DNA from: DASUAS01 sp963756895
Lineage (GTDB): Bacteria; Actinomycetota; Acidimicrobiia; IMCC26256; DASPTH01
Reading direction: 5' to 3'
Assembly: GCA_963756895.1 (NCBI GenBank)
Contig: CAVWPI010000004.1
Coordinates: forward strand, 62,001-126,000
DNA: 64,000 nt
Part shown: positions 50,227-60,380 of the stretch, in pieces
Numbering within the stretch: position 1 is the first letter of the stretch
Layout of the letters: each line of letters opens with the position of its first letter
Translations under genes and position numbers: made by a program
The notes under the pieces: generated by a model
Databases searched by the model: none
What the model saw: the letters and a program-made list of their open reading frames with translations, nothing else
Told to the model about the DNA's origin: nothing

Positions 50227-52270
50227 TCAGCGCAGGAAGGCGGCGGCGACACCACCGTCGACCGGGACGAGAAGGCCGGTCGTGCGCGACAGCGCACCCC
50301 CGACCAGGGCGACGACGGCGTCGGCAACATGTTCCGGCACCACGCCCTGCCGGAGCAAGGTGCGTGACGCGTAGAAGTCGCCCAGGTCCTCGGGAGCGAC
50401 GCCGTGGGCCGCGGCTCGGGCCTCGCGCCAGGCGCCGTCGAAGATCCCCGAACCTTCGACGACGCCGTCGGGGTTCACGCCGTTGACCCGGATCCCGAGT
50501 TCGCCCAGCTCGGCCGCCAGCAGGCGGACCTGGTGGGCCTGGTCGGCCTTCGCCGCGCCGTAGGCGATGTTCTCGGGACCGGCCGCGATCGCGTTCTTCG
50601 ACACGACGTAGACGATGTCACCGCCGATCCCCGCGCTCGCCATCATCCGGGCCGCGGCTCGGCTGACGAGGAACGAACCCCGTGCGAGGACGGCGTGCAG
50701 CTGGTCCCATTCGTCGACGGTCGTGTCGACCAGTGCGTTCGAGCGAGCGAATCCCGCGTTGTTGACCACGATGTCGACGCTGCCGAACCGCCTCGCAGCG
50801 TCGACGAAGGCGACGTCGACGGCAGCTTCGTCCGATACGTCGAGCTCGATCGCGAACGCGCGCTCCGTGCCGAGCTCCGCGGCGACCTTCCCGGCGCCGT
50901 CGGTGTCGATGTCGGTGACGACCACACAGGCGCCTTCGGCAACAACTCGCTCGGCGATCGCTCGCCCGATGCCGGACGCGGCGCCGGTCACGAGACGCGA
51001 CGCGGCCCGCGAGGGGTCGGAGAGGCGGTCGACGTCGCAACTTCGCCTCCTCGAGCTCCCAGTACTCCACCCGGAATTTCTCGCCGTCGTCGATGGGCCG
51101 GTACGACGACACCGACTCGGCGCCGCGCATCACGTTGACCGCGTTCACGAAGAACTCGCCCGCGACCCGCGCCTGGTGCGCGTCGATGCCGAAGCTCCAC
51201 ATCCCGACGCCGGGGAGGAGCACGATGACCGGGTCGTCGCCGCGCATCGGCGGTGAATCGCTCGTTGCGTGGGCGTCGTAGTACGCGGCGTAGTCAGCCC
51301 GGTACGCGGCGTGCAGCTCGTGCAGCCGATCGACGCGCGTCTCGAACGGCGCGCTCGGCGGCAGGTCGAGCAGCAGCGGACGGACCTTCGTGGTGAGGAA
51401 GTGGTCGGGGCACGATGTGCCGGCCGCGGCCAGTCGGGGTGCGTGCTCGCGGCTCAGGAAGTCGAGGATCGCCGGCGCGTCGCTGAAATGCCCGACGACC
51501 GGTCGGCCGGTGCTCGCGATGCCGCGCGCCACGATGCCGAGCCGCGCGGCCTCGCGGCGCCGTTCATCGTCGGGCAGGGGAGCGAACGCCGGCACCACTG
51601 CACCGAGGGGTTCGTCGCGACCCTGTGCCACCAGGAATGCTTCCGCGCGCTGCACGAGATCGAGCGTCGTGGCCTCGCACTCGTCGCTCGACGCACCCCA
51701 GCAGATGACGCCGTGACCGCCGAGCACGACACCGCACGCCGCCGGATGCCCGGCGACGAAGTCCCGCAGTCGCAATCCGAGGTCGAACCCCGGACGTCGC
51801 CAGTCGAGCCACCCGACGTCGTTGCCGTAGCACTCCCGGACGAGGCGCTCGCCGTCGGCGGCGGCCGCGAGCGCGATCACCGAGTCGGGGTGGGTGTGAT
51901 CGACGTGTGGCGCGTCGAGGAAGGCGTGCAACGGTGTGTCGATCGACGGTGGCGCGCCACCGACGCCGAATCGGCACGACTCGTAGTAGGACACGAGGTC
52001 GTCCTCCGGAACGCCGGCAACCGAAAGGCGTTCGAGCGCGCGGAGTCGGGTGAGGTCGAGGCGAGCGAGGCCGTCGGCGGTGAGCGTGCCGAGATCGCCG
52101 CCCGAGCCCTTGACCACCAGCACCACCGCGGCCGCGCCGGTGACGGGGTCGGCGAGCGCCACCTTGACCGAGGTGTTGCCCCCGGCGTAGTTCGTGATCC
52201 GCTGGTCGGCCCCGAGTCGGTGCGAGCGCGCGAGCAGCGCATCGACCTCAGGGTCCCGGGCAGCAGCCAT
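50227..52270 (-). CDS. rhaEW: Bifunctional rhamnulose-1-phosphate aldolase / lactaldehyde dehydrogenase (SDR), frameshifted at the domain junction
   Basis: This fusion has about 680 residues. The first 420 are a class II aldolase: ITNYAGGNTSVKVALADP, HVDHTHPDSVIALAAA with zinc-binding His, and GVVLGGHGVICWGASSDE. The last 250 are an SDR: VTGAASGIGRAIAERVV, NNAGFARSN, VVSKNAIAAGPENIAYGAAKADQ and a full C-terminus. It cleaves rhamnulose-1-phosphate to DHAP and L-lactaldehyde and oxidises the latter to L-lactate. One extra base near 50997, after PLAGRVA, splits the two domains. The start at 52270 (MAAARDPEVDALLARS) is preferred over an upstream TTG at 52294. It is divergent from the rhamnosidase gene. 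Confidence 0.88.
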
Positions 52271-52319
52271 GTTCCATAGTTTAGGATCAGACAACTTCGC
52301 ACACCACCGAGGGGATCAC
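52271..52319. promoter_or_regulatory. Divergent promoter region between rhaEW and the rhamnosidase gene
   Basis: This 49-base gap is much richer in A and T than its surroundings and must hold both promoters or their start sites. A weak dyad agtt-N11-aact lies at 52278-52296 and could bind the DeoR-type regulator. No second matching copy was found by eye. Confidence 0.35.
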
Positions 52320-54930
52320 ATGGCTCCGGCACCCCGTCGACTCCGCGTCGAGCACCTGGAGGAGGCACTCGGCATCGACGTCGTCGCGCCGAGGCTGTCG
52401 TGGCAGCTGGCCGTGCCCGCCACCAGGCAGGAGGCGTACCGGCTCGAGGTCGGCGCATGGACCAGTGGCTGGGTCGAGTCCGACGAGTGCGTGCTCGTGC
52501 CGTACGACGGCCCGCCGATCTCGCCGCGCACGCGGGTGGAGTGGCGCGTGCAGGTGCGTACCGACCTGGGTGTCTCCGAGTGGTCGGCATGGTCGTGGTG
52601 GGAGACGGGCCTGCTGCACGCCGACGACTGGTCGGCGCACTGGGTCACGCCGGTCGAGTCCGATCCGCCGCCCGCGGCCGGGGAGCGACCGGCCTCGGTG
52701 CTGCGCACGCGCTTCACCGTGACCGAGGACCCGTCGTCTGCGCGCATCTACTCGACCGCGCACGGACTCTACGAGCTGTACGTCGACGGTGAACGGGTCG
52801 GCGACCAGGAGCTCACGCCGGGTTACACGTCCTACCGATCACGCGTGCAGGTGCAGACCCACGACGTCGGCGCGCTGCTCCCTCCGGGTGAGCACGAATT
52901 GCGTGCGGTGCTGTCCGACGGTTGGTACCGCGGGAAGGTCGGGTTCACGCGCGAACACGACTCGTACGGCTCGCGCCTCGCCCTGCTCGTGCAGGTCGAG
53001 GTCGACGGAGCCGTGGTCGCGGCGACGGACTCGACCTGGACCTCCGCCCCGGGCACGATCGTGGCCGCCGATCTCATCGACGGCGAGTCGGTCGACCAAC
53101 GCCGCCACGACGACACGCTCGAGTGGCAGGCGGTCGAGGTGGTCGACGGCGACTTCGGCGCGCTCTGCGCGTCACCTGCGCCACCGGTGCGGAGGATCGA
53201 GCTGCTCCGGCCACGCGACGTGCGCGAGCTCGCCCCGGGCCGCCACGTGGTCGACCTCGGCCAGAACGTCAACGGCTGGGTTCGCGTCGCCGATCCCGGA
53301 CCGGCCGGCACCGAGCTCACCCTCACCTACGGCGAGGCGCTCGACGCGAGCGGCGACGTCACCCAGGACCACATCGGGTCGATGGACTTCGTCACGCAGA
53401 CCCCGCTCCCGCTCGGCCAGATCGACCGCGTGGTCTCCGACGGCTCGGGCGCACCGTTCGAACCACGGCACACGACGCACGGCTTCCAGTACGTGCGCAT
53501 CGAGGGTCACCCCCGGTCGCTCACTCCCGACGACGTGACCGGCGTCGTGGTGCACACCGACCTACGGCGCACCGGGTGGTTCGCGTGCAGCGATGCCCGC
53601 TTGAACCAGCTGCACCTCGCCGCCGACTGGAGCTTTCGCACGAACGCGTGCGACATCCCAACCGACTGCCCGCAACGCGAGCGCGCGGGATGGACGGGCG
53701 ACTGGCAGCTGTTCTCGCCGACGGCGGCGTTCCTGTACGACGTGGCCGGGTTCTCCACCAAGTGGCTGCGCGACCTCGCTGCCGACCAGCGCAAGGACGG
53801 CGCGGTCCGCAACTTCGCGCCCGATCCCACCCCGCCCGACGCACCCAGCGAGATCAGAGAGTTCCTGGAGGCGTCGTCGGGATGGGGCGACGCGCTCGGT
53901 GCTCGTCCCGTGGGAGACGTGGCGGGCCTACGCCGACCGGCGGTTGCTCGAGGAGCAGTGGCCGTCGATGGTCGCGTGGGTCGACTTCGTCATCGAGCGG
54001 GCGCCGCGACCAGCGCCACGCGCTGGCGCATCGCGAAGAGCGAGACGCCCGAGCCGCACGAGCAGTACCTGTGGGACACCGGGTGGCACTGGGGGGAGTG
54101 GTGCGAACCCGATCTCCTCGAGGACGACCACTTCCAGAACTTCGCCAACCGCGACTTCGCCATCGTCGCCACCGCGTTCTTCGCCTACACCACCCGGACG
54201 CTGGCTGCCATCGCGCGGATCATCGGACGCGACGACGACGCCGCTCGTTACGACGAGCTCTCGACCAACGTGGTCAGACGCGTGGCAGCGCGAGTTCGTC
54301 ACCGACGACGGCACCGTGCGTTCCGACCGCCAGGCCGACGTGGTGCGCGCGCTCGCGTTCGACCTCGTGCCCGACGACGTGCGGGCGTCGGTAGCCGACC
54401 AACTCGTCGCGATGGTGCGCGCCGCCGACACGCACCTCAACACCGGCTTCCTCGCGACGCCGTACCTGCTGCCCGTCCTCGCCGACACCGGTCACCTCGA
54501 CCTCGCCTACGAGCTGCTCTTCCAGGACACGCCGCCGTCGTGGCTCGCCATGATCGACCGGGGGGCGACGACCATCTGGGAGCACTGGGAGGGCATCGAC
54601 GACGACGGCGTCGCGCACGCGTCACTCAACCACTACAGCAAGGGAGCGGTGATCTCGTTCCTCCACCGCTACGTCGCCGGCATCCAGCTCCTGGACGACG
54701 GACCCGCGTATCGCCGCTTCCGCATCGCGCCACGGCCCGGCGGTGGCCTCAAGTGGGCGAGCGCCGCACTCGAGTCGCCCTACGGCCGCATCGAGTCGTC
54801 GTGGTCGACCGGCGCAACGGGCACGACGTTCACGGTGCAGGTGCCGCCGAACACCGAAGCCGAGGTGGTGCTGCCCGACGGGCGCACGGCCGTGGTCGGT
54901 CCCGGCCTGGCGACGTTCAGGTTGAGTTAG
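52320..54930 (+). CDS. Alpha-L-rhamnosidase (GH78), three frameshifts
   Basis: This glycosidase has about 870 residues. The N-terminal beta domains carry RVEHLEEALGIDVVAPRLSWQL, YELYVDGERVGDQELTPGYTSY and DGWYRGKVGF. The catalytic barrel has FQYVRIEGHP, RTNACDIPTDCPQRERAGWTGDWQL with the conserved acidic region, and NHYSKGAVISFLHRYVAGIQ. Breaks are near 53898 (extra G after DAL), 54004 (one base missing) and 54274 (extra A before DAWQREFVTDDG). No signal peptide is visible, so it probably acts inside the cell on imported rhamnosides. It releases L-rhamnose for the divergent catabolic operon. Confidence 0.85.
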
Positions 54931-56040
54931 CGAACGAGCGCGTCGACGTCGTCGAGGGCGCCCCGTTCGCAGACGACGACCACGGTGCCGCCGGCGCCGC
55001 CGCCGCTCGACCGTGCGCCGTGCACGCCGGGTCGGCCGGACAGCTGTTCGACCGACGCGGTGGCGGCCGGATGCCCGAGGCCCATCGCGTCGTAGCTCGC
55101 GTGGCTGGCCGCCATGATCGGGCTCACCGCATCGAGCGCGTGCCGGTCGAACGCGTCGAGGAGCGCGCCGCTGCGCCGGTGCTCCTCGATCCCGAACGTC
55201 GTCGCCGCCCGCACCGGGTAGCTCTCGTCGGGGTCGATCACGGTGAGCGGGTCGTCGGTCGCGTTCCAGCGCTCGAGGAACGTCGCGCCGTCGAGCGCGT
55301 CGGGGAGGTCAGTGACCGCTGAGATCGGGAGCTCGCTCACCCACGTCGTGGCGGACGCCGATCGCATCCTCCACGATCCGCTTGCCCATGAACGCGGCGG
55401 CGCGTGCGCGCCGGTAGGGCGCACCGCTGACGTCGTGCTCGGCGCCGGTGGGCACGCCGACCACCTCGAGCCCGGTCGGGCAGCTCCACCAGGGGGTCGA
55501 CCGCCGCCGGCCGGCAGAGGATCGGCAGCACCGCACCGGGATGACCGACTGCGACCACGACCTGGTCCATGATCCCGCAGGGCGCCCCGACCACGTGGTT
55601 CTCCGCTTCCTGGCACAGCGCCGCGAGCCGGAGCGGCTCGATCCGGTCGGCGCCGATGGCCCGTGCGGTCGCGACTTCGAGCGCGGCGCTCGACGAGACG
55701 CCGATCGAGGTCGGCACGTCGGACTCGACCGACAGCCGCGCACGCGGCGGCTCGATCACACCGTGACGCACGAGCACGAGCGCGACGCCGAGGACGTAGA
55801 GCGTCCACTTCGGGAACGACGAGAGTGCCTCGCGCATCTCCGGGTAGGGGAGTGTGGCGATCGTGGTGATCTCGTCGACGCTGAGGCGAACGGGTCCGAC
55901 GACGAGCGCGTCGTCGGTCGTCGGCGGTCACCGTCGTGGTGAGGTGCGTCGCCACTTCGAGCACGCGTGCACCCCGAGTAGTCGGCGACGCCGCCCAGGA
56001 CGTCGAGGCGTCCGGGCGCGCTACCGATTCGGGAGGTCAT
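54927..56040 (-). CDS. GHMP sugar kinase (galactokinase-like), four frameshifts
   Basis: The protein has about 370 residues from ATG 56040. GHMP motif 1 reads APGRLDVLGGVADYSG, motif 2 PTSIGVSSSAALEVATA and motif 3 GARSSGGGAGGTVVVV. Extra bases near 55976, 55923, 55484 and 55340 divide it. The whole family pattern reappears once they are removed, including GAPCGIMDQVVVAVG, LEVVGVPTGAEHDVSG and RAAAFMGKRIVEDA. Beside galT a galactokinase role is likely. However, motif 1 (LGGVADYSG) is closer to arabinokinase-type enzymes than to the GEHTDY of GalK, so another aldose-1-kinase specificity is possible. Its ATG lies inside the end of the phosphatase gene. Confidence 0.75.
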
Positions 56041-56947
56041 CGACGAGCTCGGCCAGGACCGGGCCGATGCGGGCTGCCAGCTCCGCGTTGGCGTACCCCG
56101 CCCACGCCACCGGCGGTGGTGGTGTCGAGGGGCGCGTCGAGCGGCGCGCCGCGTGGATCGGTGACCACGCCACCTGCCTCCTCCAGCAGCATCGCGGTGC
56201 AGACATCGTAGGGATGGCATGCGAACGCGTCGGGGTCGACCAGCGGACGCAGGTCGGTGACGAACCGGTCGTGCCCGGCGATGAGCTCGTGCAACTGCCC
56301 GCCCGACGAGATGTACTCGTCGTCGAACACGTGCACACTGCCGAGGCGGACGAACAGCTCGGCTTCGAGCTCGACGAGCGCACGCTTGCCGGGCGGGAAG
56401 AACTTCGACACCGTGGCGAAGCCGTGTTCGAGGTCGGTGGCGGCCGACGGATGCACCGTCAGTCGGCTCGCGTCCGCCGTCGCGCAGGTCGATGCGTTCC
56501 GCGACCAGACCGCTGCCGCGCGTGCCGCTGAGCTGGTCGGCGAGTCCCTGCTTCGTCGTCGGCAGCTCGGTCATCGCGGCGGCCGACACCTCGCGGAGCG
56601 AGCCGCCGCGGGGCGCCGCCGCCGCGAGGCACCACGCCGACCGCTTGTCGTACATGAGCCCGCGTGTGCCGTCGATGCTGTCGACGATCACCGTCCACTG
56701 CGGATCGGCGCCGATCAGGACTGGCTCGTCGAGACCCTCGGAGACGAGCTCGACGCCGGTCCAGTGCTGCTCGAACCAGTCGACGAGCGTGTCGTCGGCG
56801 ACCTTGTCGATGGCGAAGATCGTGTCGGCGCTGGTCTTGCCGGCCACTGCAGCCATGTCCATGCCGCGGGCGCCGACCACGAGGTCGCGCACGTGGTCGC
56901 CGAGCGCGCAGAGCAGCGTCCGGGCGTCGTCAGGCGGAGTGCGTCAC
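56021..56947 (-). CDS. Inositol-monophosphatase-family phosphatase, two frameshifts
   Basis: The protein has about 308 residues. It starts at GTG 56947 if one base missing near 56934 is restored, giving DDARTLLCALGDHVRDLV. Metal-site parts are IFAIDKVADDTLVDWF, ELVSEGLDEP and VIVDSIDGTRGLMYDKRSAW, which has the DxxDGT pattern. The last site is FACHPYDVCTAMLLEEAGGVVTDPRG. Extra bases lie near 56489 and 56117, after which YANAELAARIGPVLAELV ends the protein. The family removes phosphate from small sugars or inositol. Sitting between galT and a sugar kinase it may act on a sugar-1-phosphate, which is unusual for a Leloir cluster. Confidence 0.75.
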
Positions 56948-57915
56948 GGAGCTCGGCCGCCTTCTCGTCGGGATCGGATTCGTTGGTCATCGAGCCGCCG
57001 CCGATCTCGGGGCCGGCCAGGTACTTCAGCAGTCCCGGCGCGCGCAGCGGTGGATGCAGCTCGACGTGGAAGGGGTAGTGCGGGTGGTCGCCGACCGGCG
57101 CCTGGTGCACCGCGAGCACGTACGGCATGCGGATGCCCCAGAGCGCGTCATAGCGGCGGACGACGTCGCGCAGCACGGTCCCGAGGTCGCGACAGGCGTC
57201 GTCGTCGAGGTCGACCAGCGAGGTCACGGGCTGGCGGGGGAGCACGAGCACCTCGTACGCGTAGCGCGCGAACCACGGCACGCAGGCGAAGAAGTGGTCG
57301 TTGGCGTCGAGCACACGGCCGCCGGACGCTTCGCGCTCGACGACCTCGGCGAGGAGCTCGCGTCCGGTTGCGTCGAAGTGCGCCGCCGCGACCTCGGCCT
57401 CGCGTTCGGCGATGCCGTACACCAGCGCGCCGGCGTAGATCTGGCAGTGCGGGTGCGGGTTCGAGGTGCCGACCGCCGCGCCGCGGTTCTCGAAGATCAG
57501 CACGTGCGCGACACCGTCGACCGCCTGCAACGCGACGGTGCGCTCGCGCCAGGTGCGCACGACCGCGGCGACTTCGTCGTCGGTCGAGGTCGGCCATCGA
57601 CTTCGTCGGATCGTGGTGGTAGCAGACGACCTCGGCGGTGCCGACCGCGCGCCGGGTGCGGTACAGCTCGTCGCCGTCGGTCGGCTCGGGCGCGTCGGGG
57701 GAGAACACCGGGAGGTCGTTGGTGAACACGAACACGCCGCGGTAGTCGGGGTTGGTGGTGGCGATGCGACGCCCGAGCGGCGCCAGCGCGTTGTCCTCGG
57801 GCACCGCGGGTTCCTCGTCGGCGACGGTCTCGCCGATCCACGGCCGAGCACCCCGGTGCGCGGTGAACAGCACCCACTCACCCCGGAACGGGTGCCAGCG
57901 CAGTTCCCAGGTCAC
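56930..57915 (-). CDS. galT: Galactose-1-phosphate uridylyltransferase, frameshifted
   Basis: This enzyme of about 328 residues moves UMP from UDP-glucose to galactose-1-phosphate. It starts at GTG 57915 (TWELRWHPFRGEWVLFTAHR) and has TNDLPVFSPDAPEP. The active site SNPHPHCQIYA contains the H-P-H nucleophile, followed by FFACVPWFARYAYEVLVLP and FHVELHPPLR. It ends LLKYLAGPEIGGGSM with the family tail DEKAAELRDA. One extra C near 57592 splits it, and a missing base near 56934 hides the stop at 56930. Upstream the frame runs without a stop into the GH2 gene, probably another indel. Confidence 0.85.
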
Positions 57916-60380
57916 GAATGCGATGGCCTCGATGGTCACCGTGCGGTCGTCGCAGTCCTTCGCCGACACCGTCACGGTGATGGTGCCGGGACCGGTCGGG
58001 CGGACCACGGCGAGGGCACGCCCGTTGAACGTGTCGTGGGTCGGCACGCCGAACGTCTCCTCGGTGCACGGGTTGCCGCTGCCGAAGCCCTGGAGCACCG
58101 CCGGCCCGTCGACGCGACCGTCACCGCCCGGTCCTCGCTGCTGTGCACGGTGCCGGCGGCGTCGACGAGCGCGATGGCGACGTACGCGAGGTCGCGGTCG
58201 GTGGCGTCGATCTGTGCCCGGTCCACCTGCACGTCGAGCTGCACCGGGCCACTCGCCGAGACCAGCGAGCACCGACCGGTCTCCGACCCGTCGCGGTAGG
58301 CCACCGCGGTCAGCTCCCCGGGCGTGTACGTCGTGTCGATCGTCGCGACGGTACGGGTGTGAGTCGCCGACTGCGGCCCGTCCGGCCGACGTCGCCGTTG
58401 ACCAGCAGCTCCACCTCGTCGGCGTCGGCGTACACCTCGACCGTGATCGGTTGCCCTTCGGACCCGGCCCACGACCACGACGCGATCGCGTCGGTGAACG
58501 TCCACATCTGTCGCAGGTTCGCCGCCTCACCGTGGTGTGCGGGTGGGCGCACCGCGAGGTACGGCGCGTCACGAAGGCCCCACACGATCTCCCTCCAGTA
58601 CGACACCGGACAGGCGGAACCCGGTGATGTCGATGTCGCCGCAGTTCGCGGTGATCCACGGGTACTGCCCCATGAACCCGGCCCAGCCCTCGGCGAGCGT
58701 CGTCACTGGCGTAGCGCATGCGACCGATGCCCGCCTCGCCGAGGTAGTCCCAGCCGGTCCACGTGAAGTCCCCGATCAGGTGCGGCAGGCTCGCGCACCA
58801 GCTCCCAGTTGCGGGCGATCTTCGCCGGGTTCGTCTCGCTGCCGACGATCACGCGCTGCGGGTGCAGGTCGTGATCCATCGCGTAGCGCGACTCGGCGTA
58901 GTTGTATCCGCTCACGTCGAGGTACGAGAACGACTCGGCCGTCTTCTCGTCGACCACCTCCTGCTGGAGGAGGACGGGGAGCCACTGCTCCATCATCGAC
59001 ATCATCGTGTTGACGCCCATGTCCCCGTCGGTCGGCGGCGCGCCGATGCGCCATCGCCGAGCGACGCGAACATCGCCGGACCGCACGGCGAGCATGTGGT
59101 TGATCGAGTTGGTCACGATCCGGGTGTTGTCGAGGGCACGGATGCGCTCGCAGATGGCACGTCCCGTGCGCGCGCCGGACGGGTTGCCGGTGTCGGGGAT
59201 CTCGTTGCCGATCGAGTACATGATCACCGACGGGTGGTTGCGGTCCTTGCGGACCATGGCGTCGACGTCGGCCTCCCACCAGTCGGAGAACACACGGCCG
59301 TAGTCGTCGTCGTTCTTCTGCTCGGCCCACATGTCGAACGCCTCGTCCATCACGAGCATGCCGAGGCGGTCGCACGCGGCGAGCATCTCGCCGCTCATCG
59401 GGTGGTGGGCGCTGCGCAGCGCATTGAAGCCCGCTTCCTTGAGGATCTCGACCCGTCGCTCGTCGGCGCGTGCGATCGTCGCGGCGCCGATGACCCCGTT
59501 GTCGTGGTGGATGCACGCGCCGCGGAGCTCGACCGGCTCGCCGTTGATGCGCAGTCCGCGCGCGGCGTCGACCGCGATGGTGCGGATGCCGAACGTCGTC
59601 GACTCGTCGTCGAGGGTGTCGCCGTGCGCTTCCACCGTCGTGCGGCACGAGTACAGGCTGGGTGTGTCGACGCTCCATCGGCGCGGCTGCTCCACGAGCA
59701 GCCGCTGGCGCAGCGTCTCGGTCGCGCCCGGGTACATGGTCAGCGGGCGCGACGTCGAGCGCGACCACGGTGCCGTCGTCGTCGAGGATCTCGGTCGTCA
59801 CTGTCGTCGCGGTGGTGACGAGCGATTCGTTCTCGACCGCGGTCGCGACCGCGACCACCGCGCCCCCGTCGTCGACCGTGGGCGTCGTGATCGTGACCGC
59901 GTCGAGCGCGAGGTGCACGGGTTCGCCGACGATCAGGTGCACGGGCCGGTAGATGCCGCGCACCGGAGTACCACCGGGAGTCCTGGTGCGAGGTGGCGTG
60001 CACCTCGACGACGTTCTCCTCGCCGAAGCGGAGGTGCTCGCCGATCGACACGGTGAAGTCGGTGTAGCCGTACGGGCGGTGGCCCGCGAGCGTGCCGTTC
60101 ACCCACACCGATGCACCGCGGTACACGCCCTCGAACTCGAGCAGCACCCGCTTGCCGCGCAGTCCCTCGTCGGCGACGAACGTCTTCTCGTACTGCCAGA
60201 CGCCGCCGGGGAAGAAGCCGTTGCCCCAGTGCTCGTCCGGGGTCGCGCTGTCCGCCGATCATGGCGTCGTGGGGGAGCCTCACCGGCTTCCCACGGTTGT
60301 GCTCCGCCGCCGAGGAGCTCCTGGAAATGGCTCACCTTCGGGCGGACCCGCCAGTCGTCGTTGAAGGAGGTGCGCTTCAC
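57912..60380 (-). CDS. Glycoside hydrolase family 2 enzyme (beta-galactosidase-like), about nine frameshifts
   Basis: This glycosidase has about 820 residues. GTG at 60380 has AGGAG 7 bases upstream. The N-terminal sugar-binding domain has VRLPHDAM, GGVWQYEKTF and VWVNGTLAGHRPYGYTDF. The barrel has RGACIHHDNGVIGAA, FNALRSAHHPMS, the acid/base region MYSIGNEIPDTG with Asn-Glu, and DFTWTGWDYLGEAG near the nucleophile side. Breaks near 60281, 60240, 59966, 59744, 58797, 58716 and 58610 are extra bases; those near 58385 and 58103 are missing bases. The end near 57912 is uncertain because no stop separates it from galT. A beta-galactosidase or related activity fits the Leloir neighbours. Confidence 0.75.

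Noticed and set aside
2240..50998. Programmed +1 ribosomal frameshifting at CGC-G sites.
   Set aside because: The affected genes are unrelated and their families are not known to use frameshifting. No shared stop codon, slippery site or downstream structure was found.
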